From: Sulfitobacter noctilucicola
GTDB lineage: Bacteria > Pseudomonadota > Alphaproteobacteria > Rhodobacterales > Rhodobacteraceae
Length of the DNA stretch: 64,000 bases
Direction of reading: 5' to 3'
Assembly: GCF_000622385.1 (NCBI RefSeq)
Contig: NZ_JASD01000008.1
Span: forward strand, 124,001-188,000
Of this stretch, positions 9,033-19,079 are shown piece by piece; position 1 is the first letter of the stretch, and each line of letters opens with the position of its first letter. A program made the translations under genes and the position numbers. The notes under the pieces were generated by a model, which saw only the letters and a program-made list of their open reading frames with translations, was not told where the DNA came from and made no database searches.

Positions 9033-10310
9033 ATGAATGACTTCTTCACAGCCTCGCTTGCCGACACCGACCCGGATGTGATGTCCGCCATCACTGGTGA
9101 GCTGGGCCGCCAGCGTAACGAGATTGAGCTGATCGCCTCCGAAAACATCGTCTCAGCTGCTGTTCTTGAGGCACAGGGTTCGGTCATGACGAACAAATAC
9201 GCCGAAGGTTATCCGGGACGGCGCTACTATGGCGGATGTGAGTGGGTCGATGTGGCTGAAAACCTCGCCATTGAACGCGCCTGCAAATTGTTCGAATGCG
9301 ACTTTGCAAACGTACAGCCGAATTCGGGCTCCCAAGCGAACCAAGGTGTGTTTCAGGCGCTGCTGCAGCCCGGCGATACGATCCTCGGTATGTCCCTCGA
9401 CGCTGGTGGTCACCTGACTCACGGGGCCAAGCCAAACCAGTCAGGCAAATGGTTTAATGCAATCCAGTACGGCGTACGCAAGCAGGACAACCTGCTGGAC
9501 TACGATCAGGTGCAGGAACTTGCGACCGAGCATCAGCCAAAGATGATTATCGCAGGTGGTTCGGCCATTCCGCGACAGATTGATTTTGCCCGCATGCGCG
9601 AGATCGCAGATTCAGTCGGGGCCTATCTGCACGTTGATATGGCGCACTTCGCAGGCCTCGTGGCAGCGGGTGAGCATCCGTCCCCTTTCCCGCATGCCCA
9701 TGTGGCAACCACCACCACGCACAAAACACTGCGCGGACCACGCGGGGGGATGATCCTCACCAATGACGAGGCGCTGGCGAAAAAGTTCAACTCTGCCATC
9801 TTCCCCGGTATTCAGGGTGGCCCGTTGATGCACGTCATCGCAGGTAAGGCAGTGGCCTTTGGCGAAGCACTGCGGCCCGAGTTCAAAACCTACATCCAGC
9901 AGGTCATCAAAAACGCCCAGGCATTGTCCGATCAACTGATCAAAGGCGGGTTGGATACGGTTACACACGGTACAGACACCCACGTGGTGCTGGTTGACCT
10001 GCGCCCCAAAGGCGTAAAGGGCAACACGACCGATAAGGCTCTGGGCCGCGCGCACATCACCTGCAACAAGAACGGTGTGCCATTTGACCCTGAAAAGCCT
10101 ACGGTCACGTCCGGTATCCGTCTAGGTTCCCCCGCGGGCACAACGCGCGGCTTCAAAGAAGCCGAGTTCCGCCAGATTGCCGATTGGATCATCGAAGTCG
10201 TCGACGGGTTGGCCGCGAATGGCGAAGAAGGCAACGCAGCGGTTGAGGCCAAGGTGAAAGCCGAAGTTGAAGCGCTTTGTGCCAAGTTTCCGATGTATCC
10301 AAACCTTTGA
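9033..10310 (+). CDS. glyA: Serine hydroxymethyltransferase
   Basis: PLP-dependent interconversion of serine and glycine with transfer of the one-carbon unit to tetrahydrofolate. The start at 9033 gives [19 protein letters not shown] and 425 residues, the usual bacterial SHMT size. [11 protein letters not shown] and [11 protein letters not shown] near the N-terminus are diagnostic. The PLP lysine lies in [14 protein letters not shown]. The open frame extends 53 codons upstream but across the leader hairpin, so that extension is rejected. A good terminator follows 37 bases after the stop. Confidence 0.97.
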   Translation: MNDFFTASLADTDPDVMSAITGELGRQRNEIELIASENIVSAAVLEAQGSVMTNKYAEGYPGRRYYGGCEWVDVAENLAIERACKLFECDFANVQPNSGSQANQGVFQALLQPGDTILGMSLDAGGHLTHGAKPNQSGKWFNAIQYGVRKQDNLLDYDQVQELATEHQPKMIIAGGSAIPRQIDFARMREIADSVGAYLHVDMAHFAGLVAAGEHPSPFPHAHVATTTTHKTLRGPRGGMILTNDEALAKKFNSAIFPGIQGGPLMHVIAGKAVAFGEALRPEFKTYIQQVIKNAQALSDQLIKGGLDTVTHGTDTHVVLVDLRPKGVKGNTTDKALGRAHITCNKNGVPFDPEKPTVTSGIRLGSPAGTTRGFKEAEFRQIADWIIEVVDGLAANGEEGNAAVEAKVKAEVEALCAKFPMYPNL

Positions 10311-10347
10311 ATCGGACGGCAGTCCCACACGTTGTGATACAGATAAA

Positions 10348-10384
10348 AAAGGCTCGGCGTTTCCAACGTCGGGCCTTTCGCTTT
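10348..10384. terminator. Bidirectional terminator between glyA and the glp operon end
   Basis: Fourteen-pair stem (10348-10361 with 10365-10378, two G-U wobbles, three-base loop). Minus-strand RNA ends in six U (A-run 10345-10350), a canonical terminator for the glycerol operon. Plus-strand RNA has CGCTTTT after the stem and would end glyA. Confidence 0.85.
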
Positions 10385-11515
10385 TCAAGCCGATGCGGCG
10401 AGAATCTCGACAAGTTCTGCGTTTGATAACGTGAAAGGATTACCTTTCATGGAAGACGCTTTGCCAGATTTCTCTGCAATGTTGTGGTATTGGTCTGGCG
10501 ACAAACCCATCGCCCCCAATCCGCGCAGGCCCATGTCGCGCGACCATTGCGCCAGTCCGCCTATGCCGCCCTCGAACTGCTCTTCGATCCGGTCATTTAC
10601 CCACGCGACACGCCGCGCGATTTCTGTGCCTGCTTCAGCGTGAGCCAGATGCGAGCGGAGCACCGCAGGCAACAGCGTGCCACAGACCTCGCCATGGGGC
10701 GCGCCTGTTTGCCCCCCGATCACACCGGCGAAACCGTGTACGGCCCCCAGCCCCGCGTTAGCCAAAGCCAGACCGCCACAGGTGCTGACCCATGCCAATT
10801 TGTCCCAAGCCTCTGCGCTGTCGCTTTCTACCACTTTGCGCAATGCGCCAAGACCTTCGGGGATCGCTGCGGCTGCGAGCGCATCTGTCATGGGGTTCGC
10901 CTTGAGGGTAAGATACGGTTCGATCACCTGAGTGACGGCGTCCAACCCGGCGGCAAGCGCTACTGTACGTGGTGCGCCCTGCATCAGATCAGGGTCAATA
11001 ATTGCGGCATCCGGTATCATACGGGGATCGCGCAGGCTTACTTTGACGCCTTGGTCAGGGACTGCGACCACCGCATTTTTTGTGACTTCCGAACCGGTGC
11101 CCGCAGTAGTAGGCAAAGCAATCATCGGGATGGGAGGATGCTCAAGCGCACGCCCCTCTCCGACCCCTTCCAGATAGGCCAATACAGGTCCACTTGACGG
11201 TATGAGCGCCGCCAACGCTTTGGCAGAATCCATCACTGACCCGCCACCAAGGCCTATCACGACGTCCGGTGGATGCGACCTGAATTGGGCGACGGCTTCT
11301 TCGATCTGCGGAAGACTGGGTTCATTATGGCAGGCAACTGTATCCGGGTTTAAGCCAGCGCCCTCAAACGCGCTGAGCAGCCACTGCGCACGCGCTGCGT
11401 TGGAGCCGTGCACGATCAGAATCGTGGCGCCGTAGGTCCGGGCAAGCTCAACCGTCTGGTGGCGCTGCCCGCGACCGAAATGCAGTGCCGACGGACTCAA
11501 GTAGGAAAATCTCAT
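10385..11515 (-). CDS. Iron-containing alcohol dehydrogenase (maleylacetate reductase-like)
   Basis: A 376-residue Fe-ADH family oxidoreductase. Seen in the sequence: GGGSVMDSAKALA (nucleotide binding) and PTTAGTGSEVTKNAVV, plus His residues in the C-terminal half (VHGFAGVIGG, APHGEVCG) that would bind the metal. The substrate is not deducible. The family includes glycerol, 1,3-propanediol and lactaldehyde dehydrogenases and maleylacetate reductase. It is the last gene of the glycerol operon. Its ATG directly abuts the glpK stop, so it is translationally linked and probably acts on glycerol or a related polyol or aldehyde; that is inference from position. Confidence 0.8.
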   Translation of the reverse strand: MRFSYLSPSALHFGRGQRHQTVELARTYGATILIVHGSNAARAQWLLSAFEGAGLNPDTVACHNEPSLPQIEEAVAQFRSHPPDVVIGLGGGSVMDSAKALAALIPSSGPVLAYLEGVGEGRALEHPPIPMIALPTTAGTGSEVTKNAVVAVPDQGVKVSLRDPRMIPDAAIIDPDLMQGAPRTVALAAGLDAVTQVIEPYLTLKANPMTDALAAAAIPEGLGALRKVVESDSAEAWDKLAWVSTCGGLALANAGLGAVHGFAGVIGGQTGAPHGEVCGTLLPAVLRSHLAHAEAGTEIARRVAWVNDRIEEQFEGGIGGLAQWSRDMGLRGLGAMGLSPDQYHNIAEKSGKASSMKGNPFTLSNAELVEILAASA

Positions 11516-13003
11516 TTATACGCTCAGCGTGGCCTGAATGGCCCGCTTCCAGACTGAATATTTCTCGGTACGGGTGTCCTCATCCATCGCTGGTGCGAAC
11601 TGCCTGTCTTGCGCCCATGTCGCTGCGAAGGTCTCTCGGTCCGGATAGACGCCCGCATGCATCCCGGCGAGCCACGCCACACCGAGTGCAGTGGTCTCCT
11701 GCACCTTCGGGCGGTCAACTTCGGCACCGATTATGTCAGACAGGAATTGCATCGCCCAATCGCTCGCAACCATGCCACCATCTACTCTTAGCGTGGGTTG
11801 CACGCCGTCAGTTTTCCAATCCGCTGACATCGCTTCCAGCAAGTCGCGTGTCTGGAAACCAACGCTTTCAAGCGCCGCTTTCGCCATCTCTGCGGGACCT
11901 GTGGCGCGTGTCAAACCATAGACAGCCCCGCGACAGTCTGGGTTCCAATACGGCGCGCCCAACCCCACAAAGGCGGGCACCAGCACCACGTTCTGCTTGG
12001 GGTCAGCCGACTCGGCCAAAGCCTGAGTTTCACTGGCATCTTTGATGATCTGCAAACCGTCACGCAACCATTGCACCACGGCACCAGCAACAAAGATCGA
12101 GCCTTCCAACGCGTATGTGGGCTTGCCGTCCAGCTGGTAGGCGATTGTTGTAAGCAGCCGGTTTTTAGAAACCACCGGTGTCTCTCCGGTATTCATGAGC
12201 GCAAAACATCCGGTGCCGTAGGTGGATTTGAGCATCCCCGGCTCGAAGCAGGCCTGCCCGACGGTTGCTGCTTGCTGATCACCTGCAACACCGTGGATCG
12301 GGATCTCGCCACCCAACAAGCTTTTTTCGGTGACGCCAAAATCAGCCGCGCAGTCTTTGACCTCGGGCAGCATCGACATCGGAATGCCCAGCATTTCGCA
12401 AATAGTCGTGCTCCAACGCCCTTTGCGTATATCGTAAAGCATCGTGCGTGCAGCATTGGTGGCATCTGTGGCGTGAACCTTGCCGCCAGTCAGTTTCCAG
12501 ATCAGGAAACAGTCGACCGTTCCGAAGAGCAAATCACCTTCGGCGGCGCGCGTACCTACGCCATCAACACTCTCGAGAATCCACTTCAGTTTGGTGCCTG
12601 AAAAATATGGGTCCAGCAGCAGCCCTGTCCGCTCGATAATTATCTCTTCGTGTCCGGCCTCTCGCAGCTGGCGGCACGTGTCCGCTGTGCGGCGGTCCTG
12701 CCAAACGATGGCATTATAAACTGGCTCACCCGTTGTCTTGTCCCAGACAATGACGGTTTCGCGCTGGTTGGTGATACCGATGGCTGCGATGTCTACCGCC
12801 TGCAGTTCCGCTTTTTCCAGCGCCCCGCGGCAGGTGCGCAGCGTGGTATCCCAAAGGTCGGCGGGGTCATGCTCTACCCAACCTGACTGTGGAAAGTGCT
12901 GCGGAAATTCTTCCTGCGCGCTCGCGATGGGATGTAACCCGGCATCAAACACAATCGTGCGCGACGATGTGGTGCCCTGGTCAATGGCAAGAACATGAGT
13001 CAT
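11516..13003 (-). CDS. glpK: Glycerol kinase
   Basis: Phosphorylates imported glycerol to glycerol-3-phosphate, the substrate of GlpD encoded in the same operon. The 495-residue FGGY-family protein begins with the ATP-binding [20 protein letters not shown]. It also shows [21 protein letters not shown] and [19 protein letters not shown], as in other glycerol kinases. It lies after the binding-protein gene glpV across an 83-base gap that holds a very stable stem-loop, which may set a lower level of GlpK than GlpV. Confidence 0.96.
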   Translation of the reverse strand: MTHVLAIDQGTTSSRTIVFDAGLHPIASAQEEFPQHFPQSGWVEHDPADLWDTTLRTCRGALEKAELQAVDIAAIGITNQRETVIVWDKTTGEPVYNAIVWQDRRTADTCRQLREAGHEEIIIERTGLLLDPYFSGTKLKWILESVDGVGTRAAEGDLLFGTVDCFLIWKLTGGKVHATDATNAARTMLYDIRKGRWSTTICEMLGIPMSMLPEVKDCAADFGVTEKSLLGGEIPIHGVAGDQQAATVGQACFEPGMLKSTYGTGCFALMNTGETPVVSKNRLLTTIAYQLDGKPTYALEGSIFVAGAVVQWLRDGLQIIKDASETQALAESADPKQNVVLVPAFVGLGAPYWNPDCRGAVYGLTRATGPAEMAKAALESVGFQTRDLLEAMSADWKTDGVQPTLRVDGGMVASDWAMQFLSDIIGAEVDRPKVQETTALGVAWLAGMHAGVYPDRETFAATWAQDRQFAPAMDEDTRTEKYSVWKRAIQATLSV

Positions 13004-13040
13004 GGGTGCCCCCGCAAATATCGGATTGAAAATCTAGATT

Positions 13041-13067
13041 TCCGGGGCCCACAAGATGGGCCCCGGA
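13041..13067 (-). promoter_or_regulatory. Strong intercistronic stem-loop between glpV and glpK
   Basis: An 11-bp GC-rich stem TCCGGGGCCCA / TGGGCCCCGGA with a 5-base loop, followed on the minus strand by the palindrome AATCTAGATT rather than a U-run. Such structures after binding-protein genes commonly stabilise the upstream message or partly stop transcription. Here that would favour GlpV over GlpK. Confidence 0.7.
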
Positions 13068-13086
13068 TCGGTCTCTCAAATCTGGT

Positions 13087-14808
13087 TTACTGCCAGGATT
13101 TGATCAACTCGTCATAAGCGATGGTCTTGGGCTCTTCGTCCTCGTTCGCCAGTTTCGCTTTTGGCGAACCGGGCTGCGACAACCAGTACTCCGCGTCACG
13201 CTCTTCGTTCATGACCGGACCCAGATCCCCCTGTACGCCTGCGCGCTCAAGACGGATTAGAACCTTTTCCTGATCTGCGCAAAGCGAATCCAGCGCTTCC
13301 TGAGGTGTCTTTGCACCGGACATTGCGTCGCCGATGTTCTGCCACCACAGCTGAGCCAGCTTGGGATAATCAGGTACGTTTGTACCGGTTGGTGACCACT
13401 GAACACGTGCAGGCGAGCGGTAGAATTCCACCAGACCACCCAGTTTCGGCGCGCGCTCTGTAAAGCTCTCGTGCTGGATCGTGGATTCACGAATGAATGT
13501 CAGACCAACGTGGCTTTTCTTTACGTCTACCGTTTTGGATGTGACGAACTGCGCATAAAGCCATGCGGCCTGTGCGCGGTCCACCGGTGTGGATTTCATC
13601 AGCGTCCATGAACCGGCATCCTGATAGCCGATCTTGGTGCCTTCGGTCCAATATGCACCGTGCGGGGATGGGGCCATGCGCCACTTGGGCGTGCCGTCCT
13701 CGTTCATCACAGGCAGATCAGGCTCTACCGACGCGGCGGTAAAGGCGGTGTACCAGAACATCTGCTGTGCAACATTGCCCTGCGCAGGGATTGGACCCGC
13801 TTCAGAGAACGTCATACCGGCCGCCGCAGGGGGCGAGTACTTTTGCAGCCATTCAATCGCCTTGGTCACCGCATAGACAGCAGCCGGACCATTGGTTGCG
13901 CCACCACGTGCCACACAGGAACCAACGGGCTGTGAATTTTCGTTCACACGGATGCCCCATTCGTCCACAGGCAGACCGTTCGGCTCACCGACGTCGCCCA
14001 TGCCAGCCATGGACATCCACGCATCAGTATACCGCCAACCCAGTGACGGGTCTTTCTTGCCGTAGTCCATGTTGCCAAAGACTTCGCCTTCGACACCCAT
14101 CCGCGACAGGTCGCGACCGGTAAAGAACTCGGCGATGTCTTCGTACGCGGTCCAGTTGACCGGCACACCAAGGTCGTAGCCGTACTTCTCTTTGAAGTCC
14201 GCTTTGTTCTGTTCGTCGTTGAACCAATCGTAGCGGAACCAATAGAGGTTCGCGAACTGCTGGTCGGGCAACTGATAGACTTTGCCATCAGGACCGGTGG
14301 TGAACGACAGACCGATGAAATCTTCCAAGTCGAGGTTCGGGTTGGTCACTGCAGCACCCTCACCCGCCATCCAGTCGGTCAGGTTGCGTGCCTGCTGGTA
14401 ACGCCAGTGCGTGCCGATCAGGTCGGAATCGTTGATATAGGCGTCATAGATGTTCTCGCCCGACTGCATCTGTGTTTGCAGTTTTTCGACAACATCGCCC
14501 TCACCGATCAGGTCATGTGTAACCTTGATACCTGTGATTGCTTCGAATGCGGGTGCCAGAACGTTGGCCTCGTATTCATGCGTGCCGATGGTCTCGGACA
14601 CCACATTGATTTCCATGCCCTTGTACGGCTCTGCTGCATCCACAAAGAACTGCAGCTCCGCTTCCTGGTCCGCACGTGACAGTGTCGACATCTCGCCGAT
14701 CTCACTATCAAGGAAAGCCTTTGCGGCCTCCATGTCGGCAAATGCGGGTGCGGCAAACATACATGTCGCCAGCGCAATCGCCGTGGTTCCCTTTAATCGC
14801 AAGTTCAT
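13087..14808 (-). CDS. glpV: Glycerol ABC transporter, periplasmic binding protein
   Basis: The 573-residue product starts with a Sec signal peptide (MNLRLKGTTAIALATCMFAAP, cleavage after AFA). The start at 14808 has GGAGGA 5 bases upstream. It is longer than usual sugar-binding proteins but matches the large solute-binding protein of the rhizobial glycerol transporter in context and size. It should capture glycerol in the periplasm for the GlpPQ/GlpST transporter encoded upstream in the same operon. The identity rests mainly on the conserved gene order glpD-S-T-P-Q-U-V. Confidence 0.85.
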   Translation of the reverse strand: MNLRLKGTTAIALATCMFAAPAFADMEAAKAFLDSEIGEMSTLSRADQEAELQFFVDAAEPYKGMEINVVSETIGTHEYEANVLAPAFEAITGIKVTHDLIGEGDVVEKLQTQMQSGENIYDAYINDSDLIGTHWRYQQARNLTDWMAGEGAAVTNPNLDLEDFIGLSFTTGPDGKVYQLPDQQFANLYWFRYDWFNDEQNKADFKEKYGYDLGVPVNWTAYEDIAEFFTGRDLSRMGVEGEVFGNMDYGKKDPSLGWRYTDAWMSMAGMGDVGEPNGLPVDEWGIRVNENSQPVGSCVARGGATNGPAAVYAVTKAIEWLQKYSPPAAAGMTFSEAGPIPAQGNVAQQMFWYTAFTAASVEPDLPVMNEDGTPKWRMAPSPHGAYWTEGTKIGYQDAGSWTLMKSTPVDRAQAAWLYAQFVTSKTVDVKKSHVGLTFIRESTIQHESFTERAPKLGGLVEFYRSPARVQWSPTGTNVPDYPKLAQLWWQNIGDAMSGAKTPQEALDSLCADQEKVLIRLERAGVQGDLGPVMNEERDAEYWLSQPGSPKAKLANEDEEPKTIAYDELIKSWQ

Positions 14809-14878
14809 TTTTGTTCCTCCCAAATAGAACAGTTATGGATGAACGGCTCTTGCAGGCCGCGCACCCGTTCGGCTTTCC

Positions 14879-15151
14879 TCAGACCCAGCGAAAGACTGCC
14901 AAGGCGTAGAAAAAGCAGACGACCAGCGCACCCCATTGCGGCGCGCTGAGCAACCCAAGCCATGCCAAATTGATAAAGGCAGAGCCCAGCAGCGTGATGA
15001 ACAAGCGATCACCCCGCGTCGTTTCGATCCCCAGGACTCCGTTACGCGGCACCTCTGGGTATTTGATCGCCAGCATTGTGAAGGTGATCAGCGTGACCGC
15101 GATGATCCCGAAGAAAAGGGCCGTCGGCCATGTCCATGCCATCCATTCCAT
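14879..15151 (-). CDS. glpU: Small DUF2160-type membrane protein of the glycerol transporter operon
   Basis: A 90-residue protein with about three hydrophobic helices (TALFFGIIAVTLITFTMLAI, then FITLLGSAFINLAWLGLLS and ALVVCFFYALAVF). In the rhizobial glpSTPQUV operon a small membrane protein of unassigned function sits at exactly this position, between the second permease and the binding protein. It probably assists the transporter, but its role is unknown. Confidence 0.8.
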   Translation of the reverse strand: MEWMAWTWPTALFFGIIAVTLITFTMLAIKYPEVPRNGVLGIETTRGDRLFITLLGSAFINLAWLGLLSAPQWGALVVCFFYALAVFRWV

Positions 15152-15166
15152 GTCTTTCTCCCCTTC

Positions 15167-16003
15167 TTAAACGCGGCCCAGGGCAAAGCCCTTGGCGATG
15201 TAATTGCGCACGAAATAAATGACCAAAGCCCCCGGCACGATCGTCAGCACGCCAGCCGCCGCCAACACGCCCCAGTCGATACCCGCGGCCCCCACTGTGC
15301 GGGTCATGGTCGCGGCGATAGGTTTTGCATCCACACTTGTCAGTGTCCGGCTCAACAGCAATTCCACCCATGAGAACATAAAGAGGAAAAACGCCGTTAC
15401 CCCGATACCCGACGCCACGAGCGGTGTGAAAATCTGCACAAAGAAACGCGGAAACGAGTAGCCATCGATATAGGCCGTCTCATCGATTTCCTTAGGCACG
15501 CCGCGCATGAACCCTTCCAAAATCCACACAGCCAGCGGCACATTGAATAGACAATGCGCCAGCGCCACCGCGATGTGTGTGTCGAACAGACCCACGGATG
15601 AATAGAGCTGGAAAAACGGCAGCGCGAAAACCGCAGGCGGGGCCATCCGGTTGGTCAGCAGCCAGAAAAACAGATGCTTGTCGCCCAGAAAGCTGTAGCG
15701 GCTGAAGGCATAGGCCGCCGGCAAGGCGACCGCCAGCGAGATGACCATATTCATGACAACGTAGGCCATCGAATTGAGGTATCCGGTGTACCACGACGCG
15801 TCCGTGAGGATCGTCAGATAATTGTCGAACGTCAGATTCTGTGGCCACAGGCTAAAGCTGTTGAGGATCTCTGTATTGGTCTTGAGGCTCATGTTCAGCA
15901 GCCAATAGATCGGCAGCAGCAGGAACAGCAGGTAAAGCCCCATAACAATTGCACTGCCCTTGATCCTCGGGTTGCGACGGACGTTTGAAGTTGCGTCAGA
16001 CAT
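15167..16003 (-). CDS. glpQ: Glycerol ABC transporter permease
   Basis: A 278-residue inner-membrane permease of the carbohydrate-uptake (MalG-like) type with six predicted helices. The EAA loop is visible as PKEIDETAYIDGYSFPRFF, the contact site for the ATPases. It overlaps the end of glpP by one base (TGATG), so the two are translationally coupled. The name follows the rhizobial glycerol transporter; it is not the E. coli GlpQ phosphodiesterase. Confidence 0.9.
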   Translation of the reverse strand: MSDATSNVRRNPRIKGSAIVMGLYLLFLLLPIYWLLNMSLKTNTEILNSFSLWPQNLTFDNYLTILTDASWYTGYLNSMAYVVMNMVISLAVALPAAYAFSRYSFLGDKHLFFWLLTNRMAPPAVFALPFFQLYSSVGLFDTHIAVALAHCLFNVPLAVWILEGFMRGVPKEIDETAYIDGYSFPRFFVQIFTPLVASGIGVTAFFLFMFSWVELLLSRTLTSVDAKPIAATMTRTVGAAGIDWGVLAAAGVLTIVPGALVIYFVRNYIAKGFALGRV

Positions 16004-16875
16004 CAGTGGCCATCCCTTTTATCGAGGTTCGTCATGACTGTGTAGAACACATATGAAATCAACAGGATGACCAGATAGTACATGATCGAGAAGGCGGCGG
16101 CAGGACCAAGGTCAAATTGCCCCAGTGCCATTTTGACCAGATCAATCGACAGGAAGGTGGTAGAGTTGCCCGGCCCCCCGCCTGTAACCACAAACGGCTC
16201 GGTATAGATCATGAAGCTGTCCATGAACCGCAGCAGAATCGCGATCATCAAAACGCCCATCATCTTGGGCAATTCAATGAAACGGAACACTTTCCAACGG
16301 TTGGCCTGATCGATTTTGGCAGCCTGATAGTAGGCATCCGGGATAGACTGCAATCCGGCATAGGCCAAAAGGGCGACCAGCGACGTCCAGTGCCAGACAT
16401 CCATCACAATGACGGTGATCCACGCCGCATAGAAGTTCTGCGTATAGTTGTAATCAATCCCGATCGCATCCAGCGTGTAGCCCAACAGGCCAATATCAAC
16501 GCGGCCGAAAATCTGCCAGATGGTGCCGACCACGTTCCAAGGTATCAGCAACGGGAGCGACATCAGCACCAGACAGAGCGACGCCCAGAAGCCCGACTTG
16601 GGCATGTTCAGCGCTACGAAAATACCCAATGGTATTTCAATCGCCAGAATGATGGCTGAGAACGCAAGCTGGCGGCCCAGCGCGTCCCACATCCGCTCGG
16701 ATGACATCATTTCCTCGAACCACTCAAGCCCCGCCCAGAAAAACTGGTTATTGCCGAAAGTATCCTGCACCGAATAATTCACGACTGTCATCAACGGGAT
16801 AACAGCAGAAAACGCGACAAGAACGAGCACTGGCAGGATCAGGAACCACGCTTTTTGATTGACGGTTTTGTTCAT
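16003..16875 (-). CDS. glpP: Glycerol ABC transporter permease
   Basis: A 290-residue MalF-like permease. Six hydrophobic helices, the EAA-like loop AYYQAAKIDQANRWKVFRFI, and the motif LLRFMDSFMIYTEPF, which is repeated almost exactly in the plus-strand permease at 21708. Its ATG overlaps the glpT stop by four bases (ATGA), indicating translational coupling within the transporter operon. Confidence 0.9.
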   Translation of the reverse strand: MNKTVNQKAWFLILPVLVLVAFSAVIPLMTVVNYSVQDTFGNNQFFWAGLEWFEEMMSSERMWDALGRQLAFSAIILAIEIPLGIFVALNMPKSGFWASLCLVLMSLPLLIPWNVVGTIWQIFGRVDIGLLGYTLDAIGIDYNYTQNFYAAWITVIVMDVWHWTSLVALLAYAGLQSIPDAYYQAAKIDQANRWKVFRFIELPKMMGVLMIAILLRFMDSFMIYTEPFVVTGGGPGNSTTFLSIDLVKMALGQFDLGPAAAFSIMYYLVILLISYVFYTVMTNLDKRDGH

Positions 16876-17957
16876 GATGTCTCTCCCTTGGGGGCCACAC
16901 GCCAGCTGTCCGCATAGACGTTCACACCTGCCGGATCGAAGGTAACGCGGGTCATGTCAGGTGAAATCTCAGCACCCTCTTGCGCGATCACATTGATCTG
17001 GGTCCCTTGGAAGTCCGCCCTAACAATCTTGTGGCGGCCTACGTCCTCAACCCGTTTGATCGTCACGGGCAGACCGGCATCACCACTTGCAAGCGCCGTA
17101 AACTCCGGGCGCACTCCGACCTCGACCTTACCGGAGGGTGTGCCAAAATCGCGCCCCAGCGCCACAGGCGTGCCCGCAATTATCGCCGTGCCACCCTCAA
17201 CTTCGGCTTCGAGTACGTTCATGCCGGGCGAGCCGATGAAGTATCCCACGAACGTATGCTCAGGCCGCTCGAATAACTCCTGCGGCGTGCCCATCTGCAC
17301 AACGCGCCCGTCAAACATCACCGCGACTTTGTCGGCAAAGGTCAGCGCCTCTGTCTGGTCGTGCGTCACGTAAATCATCGTGTGACCAAAATCGTGATGG
17401 AGCGACTTGAGCTGCGTACGCAACTCCCACTTCATATGCGGATCGATCACCGTCAGCGGCTCGTCAAACAAGAGCGCGTTCACGTCTTCGCGGACCATCC
17501 CACGCCCGAGCGAGATTTTCTGTTTGGCATCTGCTGTCAGCCCGCGCGCCTTGCGGTTCAGCATGTCTTCCATGCCGATCATCGCTGCAATCTGCTGCAC
17601 ACGCTGCGCAACATATGCTGCGTCTGCCCCGCGATTACGCAGCGGGAAGGCCAGATTATCCCGCACGGTCATTGTGTCGTAGACCACGGGAAACTGGAAA
17701 ACCTGCGCGATGTTACGTTCGGTCGTTGGGGCGTTTGTCACGTCCTTGCCGTCAAACAGAATGCGCCCTTGGCTGGGATGCAGCAGACCCGAGATGATGT
17801 TCAAAAGCGTGGACTTGCCACAACCCGACGCGCCCAGAAGCGCATAGGCCTCGCCGTCGACCCAGTCATGGTTTAGCGCTTTGAGCGCATAATCATCCTC
17901 GCTTGCCGGATTAGGCAAATAGGAATGTGCGAGATTGTCCAAAGTGATCTTTGCCAT
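16872..17957 (-). CDS. glpT: Glycerol ABC transporter ATP-binding protein
   Basis: A 361-residue ABC ATPase of the MalK/UgpC type: Walker A GASGCGKSTLL, Walker B ALLFDEPLTVIDP, switch His in YVTHDQTEALT, and a C-terminal OB-like (TOBE) region. The expected LSGGQ signature is degenerate here (KQKISLGRGM), while the partner GlpS keeps a full one, so the pair is probably an asymmetric heterodimer. It lies 12 bases after glpS. Confidence 0.9.
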   Translation of the reverse strand: MAKITLDNLAHSYLPNPASEDDYALKALNHDWVDGEAYALLGASGCGKSTLLNIISGLLHPSQGRILFDGKDVTNAPTTERNIAQVFQFPVVYDTMTVRDNLAFPLRNRGADAAYVAQRVQQIAAMIGMEDMLNRKARGLTADAKQKISLGRGMVREDVNALLFDEPLTVIDPHMKWELRTQLKSLHHDFGHTMIYVTHDQTEALTFADKVAVMFDGRVVQMGTPQELFERPEHTFVGYFIGSPGMNVLEAEVEGGTAIIAGTPVALGRDFGTPSGKVEVGVRPEFTALASGDAGLPVTIKRVEDVGRHKIVRADFQGTQINVIAQEGAEISPDMTRVTFDPAGVNVYADSWRVAPKGETS

Positions 17958-17969
17958 AGCGATTATTCC

Positions 17970-19058
17970 TCAGGCCGCGGTTGCATAGGATGCAGCCGCG
18001 ACAGACGTGCCGTCCTGGGCAAAAATGTAGATGTGACGCGGGTCCAGATAGACTTTGAGCGCCTCCCCGATGGTCAGATCCTTGACACCATGCACCAAGC
18101 CGACCCAGCTTTCGCCGTGGTGGTCCAAATGCACGAAAGTTTCTGATCCGGTGATCTCGGTCACACCCAACGTGCCGGTAAATTCAAGCGCGGCAGGCGT
18201 GTGCTGCGACAGCTCCAGATGGTTGGGCCGGAACCCCGCGAGGTAATCTCCATCCCCGAGCCCTGCGAATGCGTCTGTTGCCGGCGCTGTCTGACTGTTG
18301 CCGAACGTCAGGCTGTTGCCCGCCTTGCGGATGTTCAGAAAATTCATCGGTGGATCGGAAAACACCCGCGCCGTGGTTGCATCCACCGGCTGGCGATAGA
18401 CAGTTGGCGTCGGACCGAACTGCGTCACGCTTCCTTCCCACATCGCAGCTGTGTTGCCGCCCAGCAGCAACGCCTCTTCCGGCTCCGTGGTGGCATAAAC
18501 AAAGATCGAACCAGCCTCCTCAAAGATTTTCGGGATTTCGGCGCGCAACTCCTCGCGCAGCTTGTAGTCGAGATTGGCCAGCGGCTCGTCCAGCAACACC
18601 AATCCTGCGTCCTTGACCAAAGCCCGCGCCAGCGCACAGCGCTGCTGTTGACCGCCTGACAATTCCAGCGGCTTGCGGTCCAGCATGGGCGTCAGTTGCA
18701 TTAGGTCAGCCGCCTTGCGCACCGCCGCATCAATCTCGGCCTTCGACTTGCCAAGCAGACGCATCGGGCTTGCGATATTGTCATAGACGCTCATCGACGG
18801 GTAGTTGATGAATTGCTGGTACACCATCGCCACGCCGCGGTCTTGCACGCGCATACCGGTCACATCCTGACCACCCCAGATCACGCGACCCGTGCTCGGC
18901 ACATCAAGTCCCGCCATGATCCGCATCAGCGACGTCTTACCCGACAGTGTCGGACCCAGAAGCACGTTCATCGTTCCCGATGACAGCTCCAGATCAGTCG
19001 GATGGATATGGGTCTGGCCGCTCACGACTTTGGAGACCCCCTCCAGCACAAGTGACAT
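17970..19058 (-). CDS. glpS: Glycerol ABC transporter ATP-binding protein
   Basis: A 362-residue ABC ATPase with a C-terminal TOBE-like region. The Walker A reads GPTLSGKTSLMR, the signature is LSGGQQQRCALARAL, and the Walker B is LVLLDEPLANLDYK. The usual switch segment is YATTEPEEALLL, with Thr where His is normal, so hydrolysis at one site is probably weak. GlpT keeps the His but lacks the signature. Together they would form one canonical composite site. It is placed 21 bases after glpD. Confidence 0.88.
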   Translation of the reverse strand: MSLVLEGVSKVVSGQTHIHPTDLELSSGTMNVLLGPTLSGKTSLMRIMAGLDVPSTGRVIWGGQDVTGMRVQDRGVAMVYQQFINYPSMSVYDNIASPMRLLGKSKAEIDAAVRKAADLMQLTPMLDRKPLELSGGQQQRCALARALVKDAGLVLLDEPLANLDYKLREELRAEIPKIFEEAGSIFVYATTEPEEALLLGGNTAAMWEGSVTQFGPTPTVYRQPVDATTARVFSDPPMNFLNIRKAGNSLTFGNSQTAPATDAFAGLGDGDYLAGFRPNHLELSQHTPAALEFTGTLGVTEITGSETFVHLDHHGESWVGLVHGVKDLTIGEALKVYLDPRHIYIFAQDGTSVAAASYATAA

Positions 19059-19079
19059 GTCTCTCTCCCTTTCGCGGTT

